From: RPQJ01 sp963846315
GTDB lineage: Bacteria; Pseudomonadota; Gammaproteobacteria; Steroidobacterales; Steroidobacteraceae
DNA length: 64,000 nucleotides
Assembly (NCBI GenBank): GCA_963846315.1
Contig: CAWJVM010000006.1
Location: 248,001 to 312,000 of the forward strand
Direction: 5' to 3'
A program made the position numbers and the translations under genes. The first letter of the stretch is position 1. Each line of letters starts with the position of its first letter. Below, piece after piece: positions 7,209 through 15,642 of the stretch. A model generated the notes under the pieces. The model was not told where the DNA came from. It made no database searches and was given only the letters and a program-made list of their open reading frames with translations.

Positions 7209-8843
7209 ATGCGTTTTCGCGTCGCCACCCGCCTGCTCCAGATCCAGCGCGTGCTCGTCCGCCACGGGCTCGACGAAATCATTCTCGCGACGCACCTGTT
7301 CCGTCCGCTGCGTTTCGCGTTCTACCTGTCGCCGGCAACGTGGTTCGAGCGGCGCAAGGGCGGCCCTCGCGGCGAACGCATCCGCCTCGCACTCGAGGAA
7401 CTGGGCCCGATCTGGGTGAAATTCGGGCAGGCACTGTCCACGCGGCGCGACCTGCTGCCGGTTGACATCGCCGACGAACTCGAAAAGCTGCAGGACCGGG
7501 TGCCGCCGTTCCCGGGGTCGGAGGCGAAGGCCATCATCGAGGGTGCGTACGGCAAGCCGGTCGGCGAGGTGTTCGCGGAATTCGACGAGACGCCGCTCGC
7601 GGCCGCCTCGATCGCGCAGGTGCACACCGCGAGACTGCGGACCGGCGAAGAAGTCGTCGTCAAGGTCGTGCGTCCCGGCATCCGGCAGAAGATCGAGCGC
7701 GACCTCGAGGTCATGTACGTGCTCGCCCGGCTCGCGCGCGACTACTCGAAGGAAGGCCATCGCCTGCGGCCCTACGAGGTCGTGCAGGAGTACGAAAAGA
7801 CCATCCTCGACGAGCTCGACCTGATGCGCGAAGCAGCCAACGCGGCGCAGTTACGCCGCAATTTCGCGGGCTCAACGATTCTGTACGTGCCCGACGTGTA
7901 CTGGGATTACTGCCGCCCCGAAGTGATGGTCATGGAGCGCATCCACGGCGTGCTCGTGAGCGACATGGCCGAGCTCCTGCGTCGTGGCACGAACATCCAG
8001 GCGCTGGCCGAGAACGGCGTGGAGATCTTCTTCACGCAGGTCTTCCGGCACAACTTCTTCCACGCCGACATGCACCCCGGCAACATCTTCATCCAGACCG
8101 ACGACCCGCAGCGGCCGGTGTACGCGGCCGTCGACTTCGGCATCGTCGGCTCGCTCGACGCGCGCGACCAGCACTACCTGGCCGAGAACTTCCTCGCCTT
8201 TTTCGATCGCGATTACAACCGGGTCGCGCGCCTGCACGTGGACTCCGGCTGGGTGCCCAAGGACACGCGCGTCGACGAACTCGAAGCGGGCATCCGCACG
8301 GTGTGCGAACCCATCTTCAACAAGCCACTGTCCGAGATTTCCTTCGCGCAGGTGCTGATGCGACTGTTCGAGGTCGCTCGCCGCTTCGACATGCGCGTGC
8401 AACCGCAGCTGATCCTGCTGCAGAAGACGCTGCTGCAAATCGAAGGACTGGGGCGCCAGCTCTATCCGCAGCTCGACTTGTGGAAGACGGCGCAGCCGAT
8501 CATGCAGGACTGGGGTGCCGACCGGCTGAGCGGCCGCAACATCGCGCAGGAACTGCGCCGGCAGTTGCCGGACCTGTCCGAGTCCATCCGCATGCTGCCG
8601 CAACTGCTGCAGCAGTTTGTGCAGAAGGCATCCGAAGGCACGCTGCGCATCCGGGTGGACGACGAATCTTTCGCCGAATTGCGCCGCGAGGTCCAGGCCA
8701 GTGGCCGACGTCGCGACCAGACCATCGTCGGGGCCGCGGTGTTGGCTTCGGGGATTCTCTGGCTCGCGTTCCGCACCGACTGGATGCCCGGCGCACTGCT
8801 CACGGCCGTGGGCCTGTTGACGGCGTTGCTCGCCCGCCGCTGA
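7209..8843 (+). CDS. ubiB: Ubiquinone biosynthesis regulatory protein kinase-like UbiB
   Basis: Atypical ABC1/ADCK kinase-like ATPase that supports ubiquinone synthesis, probably by extracting hydrophobic intermediates from the membrane for the soluble Ubi complex. The family KxGQ motif is KFGQ at 71-74, followed by LSTRRDLLP. The AAASIAQVH segment, HADMHPGNIFI and AVDFGIVG are conserved catalytic-core features. Two hydrophobic C-terminal segments (about 505-544) anchor the protein in the inner membrane. Length 544 is typical. The ATG follows directly on a pyrimidine repeat. The gene converges with a thioesterase-like gene across a 271-base spacer filled by hairpin repeats. Confidence 0.96.
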   Translation: MRFRVATRLLQIQRVLVRHGLDEIILATHLFRPLRFAFYLSPATWFERRKGGPRGERIRLALEELGPIWVKFGQALSTRRDLLPVDIADELEKLQDRVPPFPGSEAKAIIEGAYGKPVGEVFAEFDETPLAAASIAQVHTARLRTGEEVVVKVVRPGIRQKIERDLEVMYVLARLARDYSKEGHRLRPYEVVQEYEKTILDELDLMREAANAAQLRRNFAGSTILYVPDVYWDYCRPEVMVMERIHGVLVSDMAELLRRGTNIQALAENGVEIFFTQVFRHNFFHADMHPGNIFIQTDDPQRPVYAAVDFGIVGSLDARDQHYLAENFLAFFDRDYNRVARLHVDSGWVPKDTRVDELEAGIRTVCEPIFNKPLSEISFAQVLMRLFEVARRFDMRVQPQLILLQKTLLQIEGLGRQLYPQLDLWKTAQPIMQDWGADRLSGRNIAQELRRQLPDLSESIRMLPQLLQQFVQKASEGTLRIRVDDESFAELRREVQASGRRRDQTIVGAAVLASGILWLAFRTDWMPGALLTAVGLLTALLARR

Positions 8844-8880
8844 TCACCGCAACCCGCTGCCCCAAGTCGCCTTCCCTGAG

Positions 8881-9109
8881 CTTGGAAAGGCAGACTCGCG
8901 CTTGCTTCGAGCAGTCGATCCGGGACCTTCCCCCGAGCTTGGAAAGGCAGACACGCGCTCGGGAGAAGGTCCCGAATCGACTGCTCGCCATGCAGCACCG
9001 CAGCTTCAGGTTGAGACGGAACGCGATGCCAGGCGTCCGATCCGGCATGTCCTGGCGCGCGCGTGTCTGCCTTTCCAAGCGCGACAGGACATGCCGGGTC
9101 GGATGCCTG
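8881..9109. repeat. Cluster of constant-loop / variable-stem hairpins (family A, three copies)
   Basis: The core TTGGAAAGGCAGACWCGC occurs three times between the convergent ends of ubiB and the thioesterase gene: forward at 8881-8901, forward at 8938-8958, and reversed at 9059-9079. Copy 2 is the loop of a hairpin with 31-nt arms (8908-8938 and 8957-8987, two mismatches). Copy 3 is the loop of a different hairpin (9030-9059 and 9080-9109, three mismatches). The arms of copies 2 and 3 are unrelated to each other. Copy 1 has lost or never had long arms. No T-runs follow the stems. The rest of the spacer holds nothing I recognise. Confidence 0.93.
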
Positions 9110-9114
9110 TGCAG

Positions 9115-9828
9115 TCAGCGCGCGACCGCGATCCAGGTCGCGAGCGCTCGGGCACAAAGTTCCCCGTCCTCGTCGAAGATGGCCGTGCCGCACCGATGCT
9201 TGCGGCCTTCGCTCCCGATCAACCAGCCCAGCACCAGGCAGGCCTCGCCGACGTGCACGCGACGGTCGACGTGCGCCTGCATTTCGCCGAGCAGCATCGT
9301 CCGGGGCGTGTCGCCGATCGCGGCGAAGTAGCCGGGGCAATCGAGCGCAGCCCAGTGAAACTCGACGGCCACCTTGCCGTCCCCCGCGTCCAGGTCGTCC
9401 GCCGGAATCCACGGCGCGGCGACCATGCCCGAATCGAGCAGGCCCGGAAAAATCCGCATGCCGTCGCCGCGGCGGCGGTGGGGTCCACAGACGAAGCAGT
9501 CGGGAAACGAGTGCTCGCGGAAACCCACGTAGTGCTGTGAGGCCCAGACGGCCTGCACGTACGGCGGCGCCAGCGGGACCGCGAGATCGAGGGGTCCGCT
9601 TGGCGTACCGGACGCCACCGCCTGCCCGCCATGCCACAGTCGCCACAGGCCATCGGTCCCGCTGTGGTCCAGTGTCAGCGGCGTGTCGAGTGGCGGCGGC
9701 GCGAGCAGCCGGATGCGCAGTTCGATGCCGGCAGCGACGGCGAACGCGCCACAGACATAGCCGCCATTGCCGGAATCGGGCGGCCCCTTGAAGCGGCTGG
9801 CGATGGTCAGTGTCGGCGTGCCTGTCAT
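9115..9828 (-). CDS. Hotdog-fold thioesterase-like protein
   Basis: A 237-residue protein that looks like a double-hotdog acyl-CoA thioesterase. The N-terminal motif FKGPPDSGNGGYVCGAFA and the second half, with MLLGEMQAHVDRRVHVGEACLVLGWLI, resemble thioesterase-superfamily proteins. A Cys-rich central segment FPDCFVCGPHRRRGDGMRIFPG separates the halves. The start is set at the ATG at 9828, where similarity begins; the longer frame adds an unlikely arginine-rich leader. It overlaps the stop of the DUF2007 gene by one base (TGATG), so the pair is an operon. The substrate is unknown and the family assignment is from pattern only. Confidence 0.7.
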   Translation of the reverse strand: MTGTPTLTIASRFKGPPDSGNGGYVCGAFAVAAGIELRIRLLAPPPLDTPLTLDHSGTDGLWRLWHGGQAVASGTPSGPLDLAVPLAPPYVQAVWASQHYVGFREHSFPDCFVCGPHRRRGDGMRIFPGLLDSGMVAAPWIPADDLDAGDGKVAVEFHWAALDCPGYFAAIGDTPRTMLLGEMQAHVDRRVHVGEACLVLGWLIGSEGRKHRCGTAIFDEDGELCARALATWIAVAR

Positions 9829-10166
9829 CAGCGATCGGCTCCTGCAGTCTCCGCGGCAAGCCCGTCCGGTGTCGAACACCGCCAGCAAGCGTCGAACTGG
9901 CCTTCGACCCGTTCGCCGCAGCTGCGGCAGATCCAGTCAGGTGCCGGGACGACGGCGGCACGTGCGTTATCGATCAAGCCTCGCGCACTGAGCGCGTCGC
10001 CGTTGCGCAGGACCCAGAGTTCCGGCCAGCACTCCACGAATGGAATCTCGCCCACCGCGCCGCCGAGGCGTTCATTGCGCACGTAGCACGCGATGCCGGC
10101 CTGCTCGAGCACGTTGCGCAGGTGCGCAATCTCGATGCTCGAATCGGCCGTGTGGACCTTGCGCAA
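9828..10166 (-). CDS. DUF2007 / zinc-ribbon protein
   Basis: A small protein with an N-terminal DUF2007-type domain (VHTADSSIEIAHLRNVLEQAGI, with VECWPELWVL) and a C-terminal zinc ribbon with two CxxC pairs, CRSCGE and CWRC. DUF2007 is described as a putative signal-transducing domain; no specific role is known. I prefer the TTG at 10166 (112 residues) because CGGAG lies six bases upstream and conserved sequence begins at once; an ATG at 10238 would add an arginine-rich leader. It is followed directly by the hotdog protein and divergent from the SDR gene. Confidence 0.7.
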   Translation of the reverse strand: MRKVHTADSSIEIAHLRNVLEQAGIACYVRNERLGGAVGEIPFVECWPELWVLRNGDALSARGLIDNARAAVVPAPDWICRSCGERVEGQFDACWRCSTPDGLAAETAGADR

Positions 10167-10244
10167 GTTTCGCTCCGGGCGGCAGCGTTCGGATTGCGGA
10201 AAACGACCGTTTCGCCTGGCAACCGTCCCCGCTAGCATGGCGGG

Positions 10245-11105
10245 ATGGCAAACGCATCACCCGCTACCTTACTGTCCCGGCGCTTTCCGTCAAAGCGAGC
10301 CTTCATTACCGGCGCGGCGAGCGGGCTCGGCCTGTCGCTGGCCCAGCTGCTGGCCCGCGACGGCTGGACACTGGGCGTGCTCGACGTCGACCAGGACGCG
10401 CTGGCACGCGCGGTCGTGCAACTCGGCAACTCGGGCGCAGCCGGCGTGACCGCCTACCCCGGTGACGTCGCATCGCACGAAGTCGTCGCGGCGGCCGTCA
10501 CCCGCTTTGCCGACGCCCAGCAGGGGCTGGACCTGATCGTGAACAACGCCGGCGTGGCCGTGGCGGGCGCGGTCGACGCCATCCCGGTCGACGACTGGAA
10601 CTGGATCGTCGGCATCAACCTGCTCGGGGTCGTGTGGGGCTGCCGCACCGCGGTGCCGCTGATGAAGCGCCAGGGCAGCGGCCTGATCTTCAACATCGCG
10701 AGCTCCGCAGGGTTCGCGGCGGCGCCGCAGATGTCGGCGTACAACGCCACCAAGGCCGGCGTAATTTCCCTGAGCGAAACGCTGGCGAGCGAGCTGGCGG
10801 GCACGGGGCTGCAGGTCTCGTGCGCGATGCCGGGTTTCTTCCGGACCCACCTGCTCGACCACATGCGGGCGCCGCCGGAAGAGAACCAGCTCGCGCACCG
10901 GATCATGGACAACTCGGGTCACGACCCTGACGAAGCCGCGCTCGCGCTGCTCGCCGACGTCGCCGCGGGCAAGCTTTACGTCGTCTGGCCGCCGGAATAC
11001 CGCTGGGCGTGGCGACTCAAGCGCTGGTTCCCGCTCTGGTTCCTCAGGCGAGTGCAGTCGTTCCGGGACGCTCAGGCAAGGAAGGCGGGTCGACCGCCAG
11101 GATGA
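10245..11105 (+). CDS. Short-chain dehydrogenase/reductase
   Basis: Classical SDR oxidoreductase of 286 residues. The cofactor motif TGAASGLG is at 22-29, NNAG follows in the beta4 region, and the catalytic set is a Ser in NIASSAG plus YNATK (YxxxK). An Asp at the end of beta2 (GVLDVD) suggests NAD(H) rather than NADP(H). The C-terminal part is longer and more basic (WRLKRWFPLWFLRRV), perhaps peripheral membrane contact. The substrate cannot be read from the sequence. Its 3' end overlaps the convergent carboxypeptidase gene by 62 bases. Confidence 0.9.
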   Translation: MANASPATLLSRRFPSKRAFITGAASGLGLSLAQLLARDGWTLGVLDVDQDALARAVVQLGNSGAAGVTAYPGDVASHEVVAAAVTRFADAQQGLDLIVNNAGVAVAGAVDAIPVDDWNWIVGINLLGVVWGCRTAVPLMKRQGSGLIFNIASSAGFAAAPQMSAYNATKAGVISLSETLASELAGTGLQVSCAMPGFFRTHLLDHMRAPPEENQLAHRIMDNSGHDPDEAALALLADVAAGKLYVVWPPEYRWAWRLKRWFPLWFLRRVQSFRDAQARKAGRPPG

Positions 11106-11754
11106 AACGGGTGTAGATCTCGGGCAGCCGCTCGAGAACGTATTCCTTGCCGAGCATGTCGCCGTCGGCAATCGCCGCACGCAACACGGAAAGCGACAAC
11201 GCCTCGATGGCGTCGCGCGCGACCGGCGCATAGCTCAGGTGCCAGGGTTCGATGCCTGCGCCGCCACGGTTTGAGCCATAGGGCCGGAAATAGCCGAAGC
11301 GAGCCATATTCCGGTCGAGCCAGCCCGTGAGACGGCTGAACACGCCGCCGGACGCATACTCCACCGGCACCAGTTCCACCTGGTACCCCGCCGGCATCGC
11401 GGCCGCGTCGATCACGTCGATATCCGAACCCCAATGGTGCCGGCTGCCGCCCGGGATGGCGGACCACGCCAGGATCGCGTCGACCCGCTGCGGCTCGGAC
11501 AGCGTTGCCAGGTCCAGCTGCGCACCGCTGCGATCGTAGAGCGGCCGCTCCCCCCGCCACTTGCGGTTCCAGAGCAGCAGCTGGCGGTCGAAATCCCGGA
11601 AGCTCGAGATCGCCTGCAGGTCGATGCCCTCGGCGCGCGCGGCATCGCGCATCCCCAGGAATGCCGCCACGGCTTCGTAGTGCAGCGTGCAGCGGGGCAC
11701 GTCCAGTTCGATGACGTGGGTGCGCGCGCGGCCTGTCAGTTCCAGCGCATTCAT
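11044..11754 (-). CDS. VanY-family D-alanyl-D-alanine carboxypeptidase
   Basis: M15B metallopeptidase. Zinc-ligand and catalytic motifs are visible: SSFRDFDRQLLLWNRK, then HHWGSDIDV (the HxxGxxxD motif), and EPWHLSY (ExxH). Such enzymes trim the terminal D-Ala from peptidoglycan stem peptides. The start is the ATG at 11754 (236 residues); a longer frame begins at 11814. No signal peptide is apparent, so it may act on cytoplasmic muropeptides like LdcA/VanX-type enzymes, or the start may be wrong. It overlaps the convergent SDR gene by 62 bases. Confidence 0.85.
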   Translation of the reverse strand: MNALELTGRARTHVIELDVPRCTLHYEAVAAFLGMRDAARAEGIDLQAISSFRDFDRQLLLWNRKWRGERPLYDRSGAQLDLATLSEPQRVDAILAWSAIPGGSRHHWGSDIDVIDAAAMPAGYQVELVPVEYASGGVFSRLTGWLDRNMARFGYFRPYGSNRGGAGIEPWHLSYAPVARDAIEALSLSVLRAAIADGDMLGKEYVLERLPEIYTRFILAVDPPSLPERPGTTALA

Positions 11755-11850
11755 GCGGTCTGTGTTCCAGGGATCGAGGTCAGCTATGATGCCGCGCAGG
11801 CGGTCGAACCGCACCGAAAATAAAGAGATCGAGGGGGCGGGTAAAGCGCC

Positions 11851-11862
11851 CGGAGAGCTCCG
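11851..11862 (+). promoter_or_regulatory. Hairpin over the likely RBS of the GGDEF/EAL gene
   Basis: CGGAG and CTCCG pair around AG, enclosing the only GGAG upstream of the ATG at 11868. A weaker GGGCG/CGCCC stem sits just before it (about 11835-11851). The arrangement could sequester the ribosome site, but GGAG is 12 bases from the ATG, so this is tentative. Confidence 0.3.
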
Positions 11863-11867
11863 CGCGG

Positions 11868-14015
11868 ATGGTCGGACCCAGACTCAAGCTCCTTTATGTT
11901 GTCGCCGTGCTCACGGTGGGCGCGCTGCTGACCACCGGCGTTGCGGTGGTCACCCATACCTCCGAAACGGCTGAACGCCAGGAACTGCACGCGATCGACC
12001 AGCGGCTGGAATCGGTCACCGCGCTGAATCCGGATCTCGCCGCTGCTCACCAGCAGCTGCAGCGCGTCGTCGCCAAGTCGTACGACGAACGGACGGTCAA
12101 TATCGTCGTCGCCGGCACCCTGCTGACGCTGATGGCCGGCCTGGTCGTGCTGCTGATCTTGATGCGCATCGACCGTGCCCTCGTGTCCCTGATGAACAAC
12201 GCGCGGTCCATCGGCCGTGGCAGCTATTCCGAACCCGTTTCTGTCAGCGGCGTGGCCGAGGTGGCGGCGCTCGAACATTCGATCGAGCAGATGCGGCAGG
12301 CGCTCACGACGACGACGATCTCGCGCGATTACCTCGGCGACGTGTTGAACGGCATCAGCGACGCGGTGCTCGTCATGACGCCCGATGGCCGGGTCCGGAC
12401 TGCCAATGCGGCCGCTGCCGGCCTGTTCGGCGTGAACGACCAGGACTTGATCGGTGTTGCGCTCGCGGACCTGATTGCCCCGGAACACCTGCCGGCGTTC
12501 AACCTCGAACGCCTGAAGGCCGAGCCCGGTGAAACAGTAATCAGCACGCGACGGGGCCAGACCATTCCGGTCTCGGTGCACATCTCGTCCCTCGGGCGCG
12601 AAGCCGCAGGTGGCAACCGCGGCACGATCCTGGTGCTGCGCGACATCACGGACCGCAAGCGGGCGGAACGCCGGATCCGCTACCTCGCGCGGTTCGACAC
12701 ACTGACCAAGATGCCGAACCGCATGCAGTTCCAGCACCTGCTGCACCAGGCCATCACCCGCAATACGCGGCAGGGTCGCGGACTCGTGCTGCTGTACATC
12801 GACATCGACAACTTCAAGGAAATCAACGACACGTTCGGGCACGAGACGGGCGACCGCGTGCTCGAGACCATCAGCGAACGGCTGGCTCGCGTGCTGCCGC
12901 GCGAGTCGGTCGCCGGTCGACTGGCTGGCGACGAGTTCGCCGTGTTCGCCGAAGGGATCGAAGACGAGCAGGCCGGCCACGACCAGGGCCGTGATCTCGC
13001 GCGGCTGGTGCTCACCGAGATCGCCAAGCCGTTGCATCTGCCCGGCCAGGAGATCGACGTCACGGCCAGCATCGGCGTTGCACTGGTGCCGGAACACGCC
13101 GACAACGTCATCGACCTGATCCGCAATGCCGACGCGGCGATGTATCACGCCAAGCGCCAGGGCCGGAATTGCCAGGTGGTCTACGTGCCCGAAATGAACG
13201 CTGCGGCCGTCGAGCGCCTGCTGCTCAAGAGCAAGCTGCGCCGCGCGCTCGAGCGCGACGAGTTCGTGCTGCGCTACCAGCCCAAGGTGGACCTCGCGAG
13301 CGGCGAAGTGGTGGGGTCCGAGGCGCTGCTGCGCTGGCGCCTGCCCGGACACGGCGAGATCGCGCCATCGCAGTTCATCCCGCTTGCCGAGGAATCGAGG
13401 CTGATCCTCGACATCGGCGCCTGGGTGCTCAACCAGGTCTGCATCGACTACTCGGGCTGGCAGCAGCGCGTGAACGATCCGGGTCGCGTCGCGATCAACC
13501 TGTCGCTGAAGGAACTGAGCCACGCGAGCTTCATCCCACGCTGCCGCTCAGTCTTCGAACGCCACAACGTGCCGCCTTCCTGCGTGGAACTCGAGATCAC
13601 CGAGACGACCCTCATGCTGGATGCGGAGCGCACGCTGCCGCTGCTCGACGAGTTGCGCACGATGGGCATCCACCTGTCGATCGACGATTTCGGCACGGGA
13701 TATTCCAGCCTCAGCGCCCTGCAGCAGTTCCCGATCAGCACGCTCAAGATCGACCGGTCATTCGTCACCAACGCCGCGACCGATCCCGACGACGCCACCA
13801 TCGTGCGCACGATCATCGAGATGGGACGCAGCCTGGGGTTGCAGGTCATCGCGGAGGGGATCGAGACGGAGGAACAGCGCTACTTCCTGCTCCACAGCGG
13901 TTGCCAGATGGGCCAGGGCCGCCTGTTCGGCGACGCGATCACCAGCGAAGCGTTCCTCGAATTGCTGCTGCGGCAGGCCACCGGGCAGCACCCGATCCTG
14001 CAGATGCCGGCCTGA
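11868..14015 (+). CDS. Membrane GGDEF-EAL c-di-GMP signalling protein with HAMP and PAS
   Basis: 715-residue inner-membrane sensor. Two transmembrane segments (about 8-30 and 78-99) bracket a short periplasmic loop. They are followed by HAMP (100-150), PAS (153-268, ending LRDITDRKRAE), GGDEF (272-440) and EAL (450-705). The GGDEF signature reads AGDEF (353-357), a substitution tolerated in active cyclases. The phosphodiesterase domain has EAL at 485-487, DDFGTGYSSL and EGIET, so it looks catalytically competent. Net activity cannot be predicted. It lies 27 bases upstream of a MerR-B12 regulator on the same strand. Confidence 0.95.
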   Translation: MVGPRLKLLYVVAVLTVGALLTTGVAVVTHTSETAERQELHAIDQRLESVTALNPDLAAAHQQLQRVVAKSYDERTVNIVVAGTLLTLMAGLVVLLILMRIDRALVSLMNNARSIGRGSYSEPVSVSGVAEVAALEHSIEQMRQALTTTTISRDYLGDVLNGISDAVLVMTPDGRVRTANAAAAGLFGVNDQDLIGVALADLIAPEHLPAFNLERLKAEPGETVISTRRGQTIPVSVHISSLGREAAGGNRGTILVLRDITDRKRAERRIRYLARFDTLTKMPNRMQFQHLLHQAITRNTRQGRGLVLLYIDIDNFKEINDTFGHETGDRVLETISERLARVLPRESVAGRLAGDEFAVFAEGIEDEQAGHDQGRDLARLVLTEIAKPLHLPGQEIDVTASIGVALVPEHADNVIDLIRNADAAMYHAKRQGRNCQVVYVPEMNAAAVERLLLKSKLRRALERDEFVLRYQPKVDLASGEVVGSEALLRWRLPGHGEIAPSQFIPLAEESRLILDIGAWVLNQVCIDYSGWQQRVNDPGRVAINLSLKELSHASFIPRCRSVFERHNVPPSCVELEITETTLMLDAERTLPLLDELRTMGIHLSIDDFGTGYSSLSALQQFPISTLKIDRSFVTNAATDPDDATIVRTIIEMGRSLGLQVIAEGIETEEQRYFLLHSGCQMGQGRLFGDAITSEAFLELLLRQATGQHPILQMPA

Positions 14016-14042
14016 GGGCGCCGCGCAAGTCCGCCCGCCAGC

Positions 14043-14933
14043 ATGTATTCGATCAAAGCCGTGTCGCAGGCTACGGGTCTCACCGTAGAAACGCTCCGCG
14101 CGTGGGAGCGCCGCTATCGCGTAGTCGTGCCGCAGCGTGACGACCTGGGCCGGCGTGTCTACCTGCCGGAGGACGTCCTGCGGCTGCGCCGCCTGCGCGA
14201 GGCAACGGAGCGTGGCCATCCCATTGGTCGCCTGGCGAAGATGGACGAGCCGGATCTCGTCGAACTGCTGCACGAGCCGGGCGGACCCGCGGCGCACGTC
14301 TCGGCACCGTCTGCTTTCGTGCAACGCATCCTTGCCGCTGCCGAAACCTACTCGTCGGCGTCATGCGAGCAGGCGTTGACCCTGGCCATCTCGCTGCTTC
14401 CCCCCGCGCGCCTGATCGACGAAGTGCTCGAACCCCTGCTGCGCGAAGTGGGCGAGCGCTGGCATGCGGGCCAGTTCTCGATCGCGCAGGAACGCATGGT
14501 GTCGGCCGGCGTGCGCAAACACCTCGGCCTGATCGTCGAGACGTATGACCGCACCGCGCGGCGGCAGTCGATCGTGTTCGCGACGCTGCCCGGCGAACGC
14601 CACGAACTCGGGCTGCTGATGTCGGCGATGATCTGCGCCAGCCATGGCCTCAAGGTGCACTACCTGGGGTCTGACCTGCCGGCCGAGGAGATCGCGCGCT
14701 ACGCGCGCGAAGCCGGCGCGGCGCTGGTCGCCATCAGCGTGATCCTGCTTGAAAGCACGCCCGTCCTCGCGGCACAGCTTGCGGTCATCCGTGAGGTGCT
14801 CGGGCCCGATGTCCCGGTGTGGATTGGCGGTCAGGGCGCCATGGGCATCGACGCAGCCGGGCTGCCGCCAGGGTGCCTGATCATCGGCGATCGCGCGGAA
14901 CTCGAGCAGAGACTCGACGTCCTGCCCCGCTGA
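14043..14933 (+). CDS. MerR-family regulator with cobalamin-binding-type domain (CarH/LitR-like)
   Basis: N-terminal MerR winged helix (MYSIKAVSQATGLTVETLRAW, 1-75), then a helical cap and a Rossmann B12-binding domain, the architecture of light-sensing CarH. The lower-ligand motif is kept as GERHELG with His187. The cap motif W-x9-EH is altered: Trp140 is present but the pair is Glu150-Arg151, so the upper axial histidine is missing. The protein may therefore bind cobalamin differently or not at all. It may share a transcript with the GGDEF/EAL gene upstream; no carotenoid or photolyase genes are next to it. Confidence 0.88.
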   Translation: MYSIKAVSQATGLTVETLRAWERRYRVVVPQRDDLGRRVYLPEDVLRLRRLREATERGHPIGRLAKMDEPDLVELLHEPGGPAAHVSAPSAFVQRILAAAETYSSASCEQALTLAISLLPPARLIDEVLEPLLREVGERWHAGQFSIAQERMVSAGVRKHLGLIVETYDRTARRQSIVFATLPGERHELGLLMSAMICASHGLKVHYLGSDLPAEEIARYAREAGAALVAISVILLESTPVLAAQLAVIREVLGPDVPVWIGGQGAMGIDAAGLPPGCLIIGDRAELEQRLDVLPR

Positions 14934-14943
14934 CAGGCACCGG

Positions 14944-15642
14944 TTACTGGGGCCGGGGCGGCAAGGTCGCAGCGGCAACCTGGACACGTGCGGCGATGTC
15001 GTTCACGACCTGGGCATTGGCGCGATCGAACGCCGCGACGACGGCCTGCAACCGGTTCTCCGTAGCGGGCACACTGGCTTCGCTGACGAAGCTCGTGACG
15101 CGTGCTGCGCGACGCGAATCGATCAGGCTCGCCTGCACCTGCACGTGGACCACCGGTGCGGCACCCGACGCTGCGGCGTCGGCACCGGCGGTGACGACTT
15201 CGAATCGTCGCAGTTCCAGATCGAGCAGCAGTTCCGTGGGCACACGCGCCGGCGACGTCATCACGCCGCCGCTGAATTGCGCGGTGGCCGCCAGCGCGCT
15301 GACGAGATTCTGCTGCAGCATCTGCGGGGCGGATTCGGCCCAGCGCGCATCGGCGTAGTACTCGAAACGATTGCCTGCGGACTGGACAGCGATACGATCC
15401 GTGTCGATCGCGGAGGCGGCGCGCGGACGAGCGACCGCGATGGCCAGCCCGGCCTGCGCTGGCGTTGCGCTGGCCGGGGCCGTTGCCGTCGCGGTGGTGA
15501 CCCCGAGGCGAAACGTATCCGGTGCCGCGGCGTCCGATTGCAGCAGGTTGCCGGTGCATCCTCCCAGCAGCAGCGCCAGCGAGGTCGCGCAGGCCACCCA
15601 TGGAGACGGTCGAATGAAGCGCCAGGCCGGTGTCATCGTCAT
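14944..15642 (-). CDS. ABC-type transport auxiliary lipoprotein (PqiC-like)
   Basis: 232-residue lipoprotein: a hydrophobic signal ends in the lipobox LLGGC (Cys28 or 29), followed by an ABC-transport auxiliary domain with FRLGV, IDTDRIAVQ, EYYADARWAESAPQML. Proteins of this family sit in or under the outer membrane as partners of MCE transporters. The ATG at 15642 overlaps the mlaD-type stop by four bases (ATGA). A much longer open frame in the same phase runs back into mlaD and is not real. It is the last gene of the four-gene MCE operon. Confidence 0.88.
   Translation of the reverse strand: MTMTPAWRFIRPSPWVACATSLALLLGGCTGNLLQSDAAAPDTFRLGVTTATATAPASATPAQAGLAIAVARPRAASAIDTDRIAVQSAGNRFEYYADARWAESAPQMLQQNLVSALAATAQFSGGVMTSPARVPTELLLDLELRRFEVVTAGADAAASGAAPVVHVQVQASLIDSRRAARVTSFVSEASVPATENRLQAVVAAFDRANAQVVNDIAARVQVAAATLPPRPQ

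Noticed and set aside
8303..9331. A protein with repeated LERQTRA motifs
   Set aside because: The motifs are translations of the family A hairpin core; the frame runs out of ubiB and across the non-coding spacer.
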